A program made the translations under genes and the position numbers. Below are positions 37,796 to 45,907 of a stretch of DNA of 64,000 nt, piece by piece (the stretch's first letter is position 1; every line of letters begins with the position of its first letter). The notes beneath the pieces were generated by a model. The model did no database searches, had not been told where the DNA came from, and saw only the letters and a program-made list of their open reading frames with translations. The stretch comes from Desulfovibrio gilichinskyi (GTDB taxonomy: Bacteria; Desulfobacterota; Desulfovibrionia; Desulfovibrionales; Desulfovibrionaceae), in contig NZ_FWZU01000006.1 in assembly GCF_900177375.1 (NCBI RefSeq), positions 1 to 64,000 on the forward strand, written 5' to 3'.

Positions 37796-39640
37796 ATGGC
37801 TCATCCACTTCTCTCAGATAATCCGGGCCAGAAAAAGCTCCTGCTGGGCAATGAAGCAATTGTCCGCGGAGCTATTGAAGCCGGAATACAGATGGTGACA
37901 TGCTATCCGGGTACCCCTTCATCAGAAGTGCCGGATACTTTTTTTCGCCTGTCAAGCGAGGGTGATTTTTCATTTGAATACTCAGTAAATGAAAAAGTCG
38001 CACTCGAAGTAGGCGGCGGAGCGACTCTTGCCGGAGCAATGGTTCTGACAACAATGAAGCATGTCGGTGTTAACGTTGCGGCTGACCCGCTCATGACGCT
38101 GGCATATATAGGAACTCCCGGCGGTCTGGTACTTCTTTCCGCTGACGATCCCGGTTGCCATTCAAGTCAAAATGAACAGGACAACCGCTACTATGCGCGC
38201 CTTGCAGGGATACCTTGCTTTGAGCCGTCTACAGCGCAAGAAGCAAAGGATATGACTCGTGACGCACTTAGACTGTCACGTGAAATGTCTTCTCCTGTTC
38301 TGCTTAGAACCACAACCAGAGTAAACCACTTGCGCGGTCCGGTCGAATTCGGTTCGATCACCAAGCTGGCGGCTCCTGAAGGTTTTAAACGTGATCCTTC
38401 AAAGTTTGTACCGATTCCGGCTTTTGCCCGCCCGATGCATGTCGCGCTGCTTAAGAAACTTGAAGATTTGCGTGAACTGGCTGAAAATTCAAAATACAAT
38501 AAAATTTCCGGTAACGGGAAAATAGGTATTGTTGCTTCCGGTATCAGCAGAGCATACATTCATGATGCGCTTACAGATTCCGGCCTTACTGATAAATTTA
38601 AATTGCTCGAACTGGGATTTACTTTCCCTCTTCCTGAAAAACTTGTTACAGATTTTATGTCATCTGTAGATAAGGTTATTATTCTCGAAGAACTTGAGCC
38701 GTTACTTGAAAAAGAATTTAGAGTTTTAGCTCAGAAAAATTCTATTTCTATAGAAATCATAGGTAAAGAAAACAAAAACTTACCACTCAATGGAGAATAC
38801 TCCACAGGTAATGTTTCTGCTGTAATTCACGAAGTTCTCGGAATTGTTCCTGAAAAGATCAATTTTTGTGAAGCCGAACAAGGCCTTGCAGTAAGACCTC
38901 CGAATCTTTGTGCCGGATGCCCTCATCGTGCAACGTATTATGCTGCGAAGAAAGTTTTCGGACCTGAAGCAATCTGTTCATCAGATATCGGATGCTATAC
39001 TCTCGGGATTCTTCCTCCGCTTAATGCGGCGGATTTCCTGCTCTGTATGGGATCATCTATCTCTGCCGGATCCGGAATCTCTAAAGCTTCCGGACAGACA
39101 GCGGTCGGTTTTATCGGAGACTCCACGTTTTTCCATTCCGGAATAACCGGACTGGTAAATGCAGTCTTCAATCAGCACGATATCTTACTGGTAATTCTTG
39201 ATAACAGTACCACGGCTATGACAGGGCATCAGCCTAACCCCGGGGTTGAAACAACACTGCTCGGCTCTAATCCGGCTCAGATCAGTATTGAAGCAATCGT
39301 TAAGGGATGCGGCGTAAATGAAGTGCGCACTGTAAGCCCGCTTAATCAGAAAGCGACTTTCAAAGCTCTTGAAGAACTCAAGGCTCTGAAAGGAGTAAGG
39401 GTTCTGATAGCAAAAGATCCATGTCCGCTTTTTGCTAAAAGAGCCTTGGGTAAAAAAGCTACTCAGACTGCATATGTTGCGAACCAGAGTGACGAAGTCG
39501 TCAGCTGCATGGAAGCAATTGCATGCCCTGCTTTTGAAAAAAGTACTGACGGGATTCAAATTAATGAAATTCTTTGCTCTGGCTGTATGCTTTGCCTGCA
39601 AATGACAAAAGACATTAAAGCCAGAAAGAGGAGCAGCTAA
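37796..39640 (+). CDS. iorA: Indolepyruvate:ferredoxin oxidoreductase alpha subunit, degenerate Fe-S tail
   Basis: 614 residues. Pyrimidine-binding domain first (TCYPGTPSSEVPDTF, EYSVNEKVALE), TPP domain in the second half (LCAGCPHRATYYA, SDIGCYTLG, FIGDSTFFHSG). It oxidises aryl-pyruvates to aryl-acetyl-CoA with ferredoxin. The C-terminal ferredoxin domain is reduced: Cys571 and 577, then Cys594-x2-Cys597-x2-Cys600, without the first CxxC of cluster one and without the last Cys of cluster two. Stop overlaps the iorB start (TAATG). Confidence 0.93.
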   Translation: MAHPLLSDNPGQKKLLLGNEAIVRGAIEAGIQMVTCYPGTPSSEVPDTFFRLSSEGDFSFEYSVNEKVALEVGGGATLAGAMVLTTMKHVGVNVAADPLMTLAYIGTPGGLVLLSADDPGCHSSQNEQDNRYYARLAGIPCFEPSTAQEAKDMTRDALRLSREMSSPVLLRTTTRVNHLRGPVEFGSITKLAAPEGFKRDPSKFVPIPAFARPMHVALLKKLEDLRELAENSKYNKISGNGKIGIVASGISRAYIHDALTDSGLTDKFKLLELGFTFPLPEKLVTDFMSSVDKVIILEELEPLLEKEFRVLAQKNSISIEIIGKENKNLPLNGEYSTGNVSAVIHEVLGIVPEKINFCEAEQGLAVRPPNLCAGCPHRATYYAAKKVFGPEAICSSDIGCYTLGILPPLNAADFLLCMGSSISAGSGISKASGQTAVGFIGDSTFFHSGITGLVNAVFNQHDILLVILDNSTTAMTGHQPNPGVETTLLGSNPAQISIEAIVKGCGVNEVRTVSPLNQKATFKALEELKALKGVRVLIAKDPCPLFAKRALGKKATQTAYVANQSDEVVSCMEAIACPAFEKSTDGIQINEILCSGCMLCLQMTKDIKARKRSS

Positions 39641-40227
39641 TGAGTACAAGGTTGCGCATATTCATGACCGGTGTCGGCGGCCAGGGAACCCTGACAGCCA
39701 CAAATCTTCTTGCACAGGCAATCCTTGACAACGGAACCGATGTGACTGCAGGTGAAATCCACGGAATGGCACAACGAGGCGGAGTTGTTGAATCAGCAAT
39801 TCTTCTCGGCATGTCTTCTCCGAAAATAGCACACGGTGAAGCTGATATAATTCTTGGCTTTGAACCGCTTGAAACACTCCGCGCTCTTCCTTACCTGAAG
39901 CCGGGTGGTGTCATTCTTTCAAATACTGAAAGCATTCCTCCACTTAGTGTCGCAACAGGTAAAGCAGATGAAGTCCCTTTGGAGTACATCAAGAAAAAAG
40001 TAAACTCTTGCGCGCGCAAAGCATACTTTATCCCATGTCAAAGCTTAGGACTTGAAGCCGGAGCTGTTCAAAGTGGTAACATAGCTCTGCTTGGAGCTCT
40101 CTGCGCAACAGGATTAATTCCTTTAAGCCCGGAAAATCTGGCAGAAACTATTAAATCTGTCATGAAGCCGAAAGTAGCGGATATAAACATTAAAGCCCTT
40201 AAGTTAGGGGTGGATGCTGTATCCTGA
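39640..40227 (+). CDS. iorB: Indolepyruvate:ferredoxin oxidoreductase beta subunit
   Basis: 195 residues, gamma-type domain of 2-oxoacid oxidoreductases. Opens with MTGVGGQGTLTATNLLAQA and contains IHGMAQRGGVVESAI. Forms the complex with IorA; translation is coupled by a one-base overlap. Confidence 0.94.
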   Translation: MSTRLRIFMTGVGGQGTLTATNLLAQAILDNGTDVTAGEIHGMAQRGGVVESAILLGMSSPKIAHGEADIILGFEPLETLRALPYLKPGGVILSNTESIPPLSVATGKADEVPLEYIKKKVNSCARKAYFIPCQSLGLEAGAVQSGNIALLGALCATGLIPLSPENLAETIKSVMKPKVADINIKALKLGVDAVS

Positions 40228-40238
40228 TAAAAAATACC

Positions 40239-40270
40239 TCGACAGCCGCGACGAAAGCTGCGGCTGTCGA
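40239..40270 (+). terminator. Terminator after iorB
   Basis: Perfect 11-bp stem TCGACAGCCGC/GCGGCTGTCGA with a 10-base loop, then CTTTAT. Confidence 0.8.
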
Positions 40271-40391
40271 CTTTATACTGATTTACGACAACTGAAATTT
40301 AGGCCGAAACCGCGATTCATCCTCTTTTTAAGTGGAATGAGATTCGAAAAAGCTGAAAACTAAAACAGCCTGGACGGCACGAGCAAACAAT

Positions 40392-41957
40392 ATGAGTATT
40401 AATGGACAGCCGGAAAAAGTGGAAAATATTTATCTATCAACACTGAATGAGATTCTTAACTCAATCGCTCCGCAAAATGATCTGGAGCCGAGCCTTAACT
40501 CAATTCTAAAAATTCTGGCAAAAGACCTCCACTTCCAGCGTGCATTTCTGGCCATCATGGACCCGAAATCTGAAAAGCTTAAACTGTCGATAACTCACAG
40601 TCCGGCTAAAATTGATCACGTTACATATTCTCCCGGTAAGGGAGTTGTTGGAAGAGTTTACGAAACAGGAAAGGCTGTCGTAATTCCCAGAATGTCTGAT
40701 AACACAGACTTTTTGAACAAAGCATTCGGAAGATCAGACGAAGAACTGAGATCTCTTTCTTTTATTTGCGTTCCAATCAAAAAAGCGAATCCTAAAGAAG
40801 AAGAAAATATACTGGGTACTATCAGTGTTGACTCACCGATACTGCCTATGGATAATCTTTTAGAGCACAAACATTTTCTCGAAGTTGTCGCTGCTTTGAT
40901 TTCAAATCAGGTTTCACGACTTCAGGAAGAAATGGCCCTTCAGGCTCAAATGCTGAGTCAAGGTCCGTTAGTGGGCGGACTGGAAGTTCCTCCACCTGCT
41001 AACTTTGTTGCTACTTCAAAAAGTATCAAACAAGTTTTACGCCAGGCCCGCCAAGTCGGACCAAGCAGAGCGACAGCCCTTTTGCGTGGTGAATCCGGTA
41101 CCGGTAAAGAACTTCTTGCTGAAGCTATCCACGGCTGCAGCCCGCGCAGAGACAAGCCGCTTGTAAAACTTAACTGCGCAGCTCTCCCTGCAGAACTTGT
41201 TGAAAGTGAACTTTTCGGACATCAGAAAGGTGCTTTTACCGGTGCTTACCAAAACAAGCGCGGTTTATTTGAAGTTGCCAACAACGGCACTTTATTCCTT
41301 GATGAAATCGGAGAACTTTCCCTAGATGCTCAGGCTAAAGTGCTTAGAGCTATTCAGGAAAAAGAAATTCAGCGTGTCGGTTCTGAACAGCCTATAACTG
41401 TTGACGTTCGCCTTATATGCGCGACTCACCAGCCGCTTGAAAAACTTCTGAAAGAAGGTAGATTCAGAGAAGATTTATTCTACAGAGTAAATGTTTTCCC
41501 CATATTCATACCGGCTCTACGTGAAAGACGTGAGGATATTTTACCTCTCGCAGAACAGTTTTTAGAACTGTTTTCCAAAGAATATGATAAAAATATCAAA
41601 AGAATTTCCAGCCCTGCTATAGATCTTTTTACTCAGTATCACTGGCCTGGAAACGTTCGCGAACTGAAGAACTGCATTGAAAGGGCGGTGCTTATTTGTG
41701 AAGAAGAAGTCATACGTACTTATCATCTTCCGCCGACTTTGCAGACAGCTGAAAGCACTGCAACAGACACTTCATTGTCATTCGGTGAAGCAGTCGCTAA
41801 ATTTGAGCAGGAATTGCTTGTTGATTCACTGAAAAAAGCACGCGGAAATATGCTTCAAGCAGCGCGTGATCTTAGAGTCAGTTATCGAATCGTTAATTAC
41901 AAAGTAAAAAAATACAATATTGACGTTAAAAAATACACTGGCGCAAAAAAGAAATAG
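40392..41957 (+). CDS. Sigma-54-dependent activator, GAF-AAA+-Fis (NifA-like)
   Basis: 521 residues. GAF sensor (about 25-185; GKGVVGRVYETGKAVVIP), AAA+ domain with Walker A GESGTGKE, the sigma-54 contact loop GAFTGA and Walker B LFLDEIGEL, then a Fis-type helix-turn-helix (MLQAARDLRVSYRIVNYKV). This is the NifA/NorR layout, but no nif or nor genes are nearby. Targets are unknown; iorAB upstream and korDABC downstream are reasonable guesses. Confidence 0.92.
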   Translation: MSINGQPEKVENIYLSTLNEILNSIAPQNDLEPSLNSILKILAKDLHFQRAFLAIMDPKSEKLKLSITHSPAKIDHVTYSPGKGVVGRVYETGKAVVIPRMSDNTDFLNKAFGRSDEELRSLSFICVPIKKANPKEEENILGTISVDSPILPMDNLLEHKHFLEVVAALISNQVSRLQEEMALQAQMLSQGPLVGGLEVPPPANFVATSKSIKQVLRQARQVGPSRATALLRGESGTGKELLAEAIHGCSPRRDKPLVKLNCAALPAELVESELFGHQKGAFTGAYQNKRGLFEVANNGTLFLDEIGELSLDAQAKVLRAIQEKEIQRVGSEQPITVDVRLICATHQPLEKLLKEGRFREDLFYRVNVFPIFIPALRERREDILPLAEQFLELFSKEYDKNIKRISSPAIDLFTQYHWPGNVRELKNCIERAVLICEEEVIRTYHLPPTLQTAESTATDTSLSFGEAVAKFEQELLVDSLKKARGNMLQAARDLRVSYRIVNYKVKKYNIDVKKYTGAKKK

Positions 41958-41964
41958 TTTAGTA

Positions 41965-42615
41965 ATGACAAAAAAAAACAGCAGACAGGCAACGTCTTTG
42001 TCTTTCTTTACCGTTATACTAAGCGTGCTGTTTATAATTACAATCGAGGGCTGTTCCGGGAAAGATCCGGAACAGCCCTTTGTTATTCCTTTTGATTCAC
42101 AATATATCACCATAGACAAAGAATTATCTGTTCTGCCTTCTCTTCATTATAGAAGCAGTTCAACCCGGAATTTTTTATCTCTTACTCAAAAAACATACTT
42201 TTTTAAAAACAGTAACGGCACGGCTGAAATAGAAGTAATTCTTAATAGAAATGCTGAAGCTCGAATCCCTGAAATCGGAGAGTGGAATGCTGTTTCCAGC
42301 GGGAACTGTTTGAGCGATTCTGCCGAAGTAAAATGCTTCACAGCCCACGTGGACTGCCATTTAGTGCGCGCCACTTTTATAAAAACAGGTGAACGGAGTA
42401 TTGTCGTAATTAAAACACGAGACAGAGCTCGCGAACCTCAAGAACTTTGTGAGCAGTGGGATTTAAAAAATCTTACAAAAACTCAGCTTGAAGTAATTGC
42501 GGAATTCAACCAAATTTCAGATTCGTTTTTTAGGTATAATGCAAGTATGGTGCAGACGAATTCTACAAAGCAAACAAACAGCACTCATAAAAAAAGGTCT
42601 TCCAATCATAATTGA
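41965..42615 (+). CDS. Predicted lipoprotein of unknown function
   Basis: About 216 residues from ATG 41965, seven bases after the sigma-54 activator stop; an upstream start at 41920 would overlap that gene. Signal peptide with a cysteine at TIEGC (about residue 30). The mature part has four to five further Cys and a Ser/Thr/Asn-rich tail. No family recognised. The end overlaps a hairpin. Confidence 0.7.
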   Translation: MTKKNSRQATSLSFFTVILSVLFIITIEGCSGKDPEQPFVIPFDSQYITIDKELSVLPSLHYRSSSTRNFLSLTQKTYFFKNSNGTAEIEVILNRNAEARIPEIGEWNAVSSGNCLSDSAEVKCFTAHVDCHLVRATFIKTGERSIVVIKTRDRAREPQELCEQWDLKNLTKTQLEVIAEFNQISDSFFRYNASMVQTNSTKQTNSTHKKRSSNHN

Positions 42616-42625
42616 TTGAAAGACC
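42596..42625. terminator. Bidirectional hairpin between the lipoprotein gene and korC
   Basis: Stem GGTCTTCCAATCA/TGATTGAAAGACC (one mismatch), 4-base loop, A-rich before it. It overlaps the last codons of the lipoprotein gene. Confidence 0.75.
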
Positions 42626-42647
42626 CTGTAACAACTTCAGTTAATTA

Positions 42648-43262
42648 CTAAATTGAATCATGCTCTTCTTCTACAACAATACTGTGGTTCTTCCAAAGAG
42701 TTTCAGGATCACCAAAAGCTTTCTTAGCTTCTTTATACCCAAGGTTAAAAGCTTTCACATTAATCTCAATAATTTTAGCTGGAAGAATTTCTTCAAGATT
42801 TTTGCGAATAATTCTGTGATCAGCAAAAGGAAGAAGAAAAGTGGCTGCTCCGAGAACAATTGTGTTCATGGTTTGGACAAGTCCGATTTTCTCTTTAGCA
42901 AGATTGGTAAACGGAAGACCTAAAAACATATTAACAGGCGGCTGTTTTACCAGATCACTTTCAATCAGCAAAAGTCCACCCGGTTTTAGATTCCGAAAGT
43001 ACATGTTGCAGGCTTCCTGACTGAGAGCGATAAGCAGATCAACTGATTCAGCCTTAGGATAGCTTATCTTTTCAGAACTTATAACTAAGTCTGAACGGCT
43101 GGCTCCACCGCGAGCTTCAGGACCGTAACTCTGAGTCTGAGTAACATTATACCCCTGCCCCAGCGCAAGTCCTGACCCCATGACTTTACCAAGAGTAAGA
43201 ATTCCCTGACCGCCTAAGCCTGAAAGACGAATTTCAAATCTTTCTAAATGCTGATTTTTCAT
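42648..43262 (-). CDS. korC: 2-oxoacid:ferredoxin oxidoreductase gamma subunit
   Basis: About 204 residues from ATG 43262, which overlaps the korB stop by one base (TAATG). Gamma domain motif GLGGQGILTLGKV and YGPEARGGASRSD. Last gene of korD-A-B-C. The complex converts a 2-oxoacid (2-oxoglutarate most likely) and CoA to the acyl-CoA, CO2 and reduced ferredoxin. Confidence 0.92.
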   Translation of the reverse strand: MKNQHLERFEIRLSGLGGQGILTLGKVMGSGLALGQGYNVTQTQSYGPEARGGASRSDLVISSEKISYPKAESVDLLIALSQEACNMYFRNLKPGGLLLIESDLVKQPPVNMFLGLPFTNLAKEKIGLVQTMNTIVLGAATFLLPFADHRIIRKNLEEILPAKIIEINVKAFNLGYKEAKKAFGDPETLWKNHSIVVEEEHDSI

Positions 43263-44098
43263 TACTCGCCTCCCTGACACCTTGCAGCCATTTCATAATA
43301 TTTCTCTTCCAGACCGGGCTTATCTTTTTTTACAAAAACTCCCGACGGAACTCTTTCGCCACGTTCTGCTTCAGGAATTTCATTGAACCGCTCAATCGGC
43401 GTAACTTTTGACTTAAGAGCCTGATACATTTCCACAGGTGACTTAAACTTATTCTTGCGTCCGTACTGAGTAAAGCACGGTGACAAAATCTCAACAACAC
43501 CAAATCCGGGATTAGTTATTCCTTCCATTATCATTGCATCAAGCTTGTTGACATGGAAGACGCTGCCTCTGGCAACATAATTAGCTCCTGCTGCGGTACA
43601 AAGTTCTACACAGTCAAAGCTTTGCTCCATTTGGCCCATAGGAGTTGTCATTGAGAAGGAACCGGACGGAGTCGTCGGAGAACACTGTCCTCCGGTCATT
43701 CCATAAATATTATTATTAAGAATTAATGCTGTCACCCCGATATTTCTGCGGGCGGCATGGATAAGATGATTACCGCCGATAGCCATAGAATCACCATCAC
43801 CCATGACAGCGATTACATGCATGTTCGGTTTAGCCATCTTAATACCGGTAGCAAAAGTAAGTGCCCTACCGTGGGTAGTATGAACGGTATTGAAGTCAAC
43901 ATAGGCTGCAAGTCTTCCAGAACAGCCGATACCGGCTACAACGCAGACATCGTCCTTCGAAAGTCCCAGTCCGTGAATACTTCTGATTAAAGAACCAAGC
44001 ACAATTCCATGCCCGCAACCGGCGCAAAAAACATGCGGGAACTTTTTGTTATGCCTCAGATACTCGTGAATAAGTTGTGTTCCTTTTATATCTGCCAT
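43262..44098 (-). CDS. korB: 2-oxoacid:ferredoxin oxidoreductase beta subunit (TPP-binding)
   Basis: 278 residues. FCAGCGHGIVLG and the TPP/Mg site GDGDSMAIGGNH...NNNIYGMTGGQ. KorB/OorB family. Separated from korA by 2 bases. Confidence 0.94.
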   Translation of the reverse strand: MADIKGTQLIHEYLRHNKKFPHVFCAGCGHGIVLGSLIRSIHGLGLSKDDVCVVAGIGCSGRLAAYVDFNTVHTTHGRALTFATGIKMAKPNMHVIAVMGDGDSMAIGGNHLIHAARRNIGVTALILNNNIYGMTGGQCSPTTPSGSFSMTTPMGQMEQSFDCVELCTAAGANYVARGSVFHVNKLDAMIMEGITNPGFGVVEILSPCFTQYGRKNKFKSPVEMYQALKSKVTPIERFNEIPEAERGERVPSGVFVKKDKPGLEEKYYEMAARCQGGE

Positions 44099-44100
44099 GG

Positions 44101-45252
44101 CTATACCCGTGTTAAGACTTTGAGGATTTCGGCGGGAGTTATGATCTGCCCGTCAACTTTATTGATGGTCCGTACGCTTGCATGACCATTATTAACTCTT
44201 TTCACTTCTCTGGAAATCTGTCCCATATTCATTTCAGGAACAATAATAGTCTTAACCTTGTACAGAAGCTTTTCAGTAGCCTTACGCGGATAAGGGAACA
44301 AGGTTTTGAGCTTAAGCAGGCCGGCTTTTACACCGAGTGCACGAGCCTGTTTGACAGCCAGCTCTGCGGATCGTGCAACTGTTCCATATGCAATAACGGC
44401 AACTTCTGCGTCATCGGTATCAACTTCTTCAACAAGCTGAATATCATCAAGAAACTGATCAATTTTACGGAATAACCGTTCATTGAGTTCGCGAACTTCA
44501 TCAGCGCGGGAAGTAGGGAAACCGTTCACATCATGCGTAAGTCCTGTGACATGAAACCTGTATCCTGAACCGATCGCAGGCATAGGCGGAACGCCCCTGA
44601 CTGTTTCTTCGTAAGGTTTATACCATTCAGGCGGCATGGTCGGAAGAGTACGGTTGAAAACTTCATACTCATCTTCGTTAGGGATTGTTATTTTCTCACG
44701 GGTGTGAGCAGTAATTTCATCAATGAGAAGGATTACCGGAGTGCGGTACTTTTCGGCGAGGTTAAAAGCTTCAATTGTCATTTCAAGACATTCCTGAACA
44801 TTTGAAGCTGAAAGGACGATGATTGAATGATCGCCATGAGTTCCCCATCTGGCCTGCTGGACGTCACCCTGCGCAGGGGAGGTAGGAAGACCTGTACTTG
44901 GACCACCACGCATAACGTTAACAATGACAAGAGGTGTCTCGGTGATACAACCGTATCCCAGATTTTCCTGCATAAGCGAAAATCCCGGACCGGAAGTGGC
45001 CGTTAGAACTTTACGTCCGGCAAGCGAAGCTCCGATAATAGCTCCGATCCCACCGATTTCATCTTCCATCTGAATAAAAGCACCGTTCGGAATTGTAGGC
45101 AATCGTTGCGCCATTATCTCCATTATCTCCGAGGACGGAGTAATAGGATAACCGGCATAAAAACTACAGCCTGCCAACAGAGCTCCTTCAACAACGGCCT
45201 CATTGCCAAGGGCGAAAATTTCTTTATTTTGTTTTTTTTTGGGTCTGGCCAT
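44101..45252 (-). CDS. korA: 2-oxoacid:ferredoxin oxidoreductase alpha subunit
   Basis: 383 residues. Opens with GNEAVVEGALLAGCSFYAGYPITPS and has the domain II part near the end (VIAYGTVARSAELAV). KorA/VorB family. Exact substrate (2-oxoglutarate versus branched-chain oxoacids) cannot be decided from sequence. Confidence 0.94.
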   Translation of the reverse strand: MARPKKKQNKEIFALGNEAVVEGALLAGCSFYAGYPITPSSEIMEIMAQRLPTIPNGAFIQMEDEIGGIGAIIGASLAGRKVLTATSGPGFSLMQENLGYGCITETPLVIVNVMRGGPSTGLPTSPAQGDVQQARWGTHGDHSIIVLSASNVQECLEMTIEAFNLAEKYRTPVILLIDEITAHTREKITIPNEDEYEVFNRTLPTMPPEWYKPYEETVRGVPPMPAIGSGYRFHVTGLTHDVNGFPTSRADEVRELNERLFRKIDQFLDDIQLVEEVDTDDAEVAVIAYGTVARSAELAVKQARALGVKAGLLKLKTLFPYPRKATEKLLYKVKTIIVPEMNMGQISREVKRVNNGHASVRTINKVDGQIITPAEILKVLTRV

Positions 45253-45262
45253 GGATTACACC

Positions 45263-45565
45263 TTATCCCTTTTCCTTAATGGATTCTTCATTTTCTCCGG
45301 CAACCAAATCTTCATCTTTATTCAGTAAATCTCTGCGTGCCGGAATCTCATCATCCACTTTAGGCTGAACCATAATTGCAAAATCCGGACAGTGAAGTTC
45401 GCAGAATCCGCAATTAATACATTCTTCCTCTCTGACCACGACCGCCTTGCCTTGATCATTCAGTTCCATGACCTTCGCCGGACAAAAGGCAGCGCATATT
45501 CCGCAGCCTTTGCACCAGTCCGGAAAAATCGTAACTTTGCTTTTTCCCTTGCGTTTGGCACTCAT
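45263..45565 (-). CDS. korD: 2-oxoacid:ferredoxin oxidoreductase delta subunit (2x[4Fe-4S])
   Basis: About 100 residues from ATG 45565. Two complete [4Fe-4S] motifs: Cys18, 21, 24, 28 and Cys49, 52, 55, 59. A TTG at 45622 would add 19 residues, but the ATG matches the normal opening MSAKRKGKSKV. This ATG overlaps (ATGA) the stop of a short ORF at 45562-45597, which has the better ribosome site. Confidence 0.92.
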   Translation of the reverse strand: MSAKRKGKSKVTIFPDWCKGCGICAAFCPAKVMELNDQGKAVVVREEECINCGFCELHCPDFAIMVQPKVDDEIPARRDLLNKDEDLVAGENEESIKEKG

Positions 45566-45597
45566 AACCCGATCCAGGTTTGGGGTAATTTTTCCAT
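45562..45597 (-). CDS. Possible 11-codon leader ORF coupled to korD
   Basis: Reads MEKLPQTWIGL then TGA. It has GAGGAG four bases before its ATG, while korD has only a weak site. Its TGA overlaps the korD ATG. It may deliver ribosomes to korD. A chance ORF cannot be excluded at this length. Confidence 0.4.
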   Translation of the reverse strand: MEKLPQTWIGL

Positions 45598-45842
45598 AAG
45601 TCTCCTCACTCACGGGAGACAAACGAACCTCTACAAAAGCAATCCTGAAAAATGAAATCAGGATATAAATTCGGCCCTAGCACGGCAGAACCGTACATGC
45701 AACAGTATTTGATACTTTTTGTGCAATATCATACTTTTAAAGCATCTTTTTTAACATAGCAACAAATTAACTTTATTTTGATATTGATTGTAAGAAAGAT
45801 TACAATAAATAACCACTGATTAATCAATCACCTTAATAAAAC

Positions 45843-45874
45843 AAAAAAAGAACCATACATAGTATCGGCTCTTT
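45843..45874 (-). terminator. Terminator after the GGDEF-EAL gene
   Basis: On the minus strand: stem AAAGAGCC/GGTTCTTT with inner ATAC/GTAT, followed by seven T. Confidence 0.85.
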
Positions 45875-45907
45875 CTGATTCGAATAGATCATAATACCGG
45901 ATTTTTA

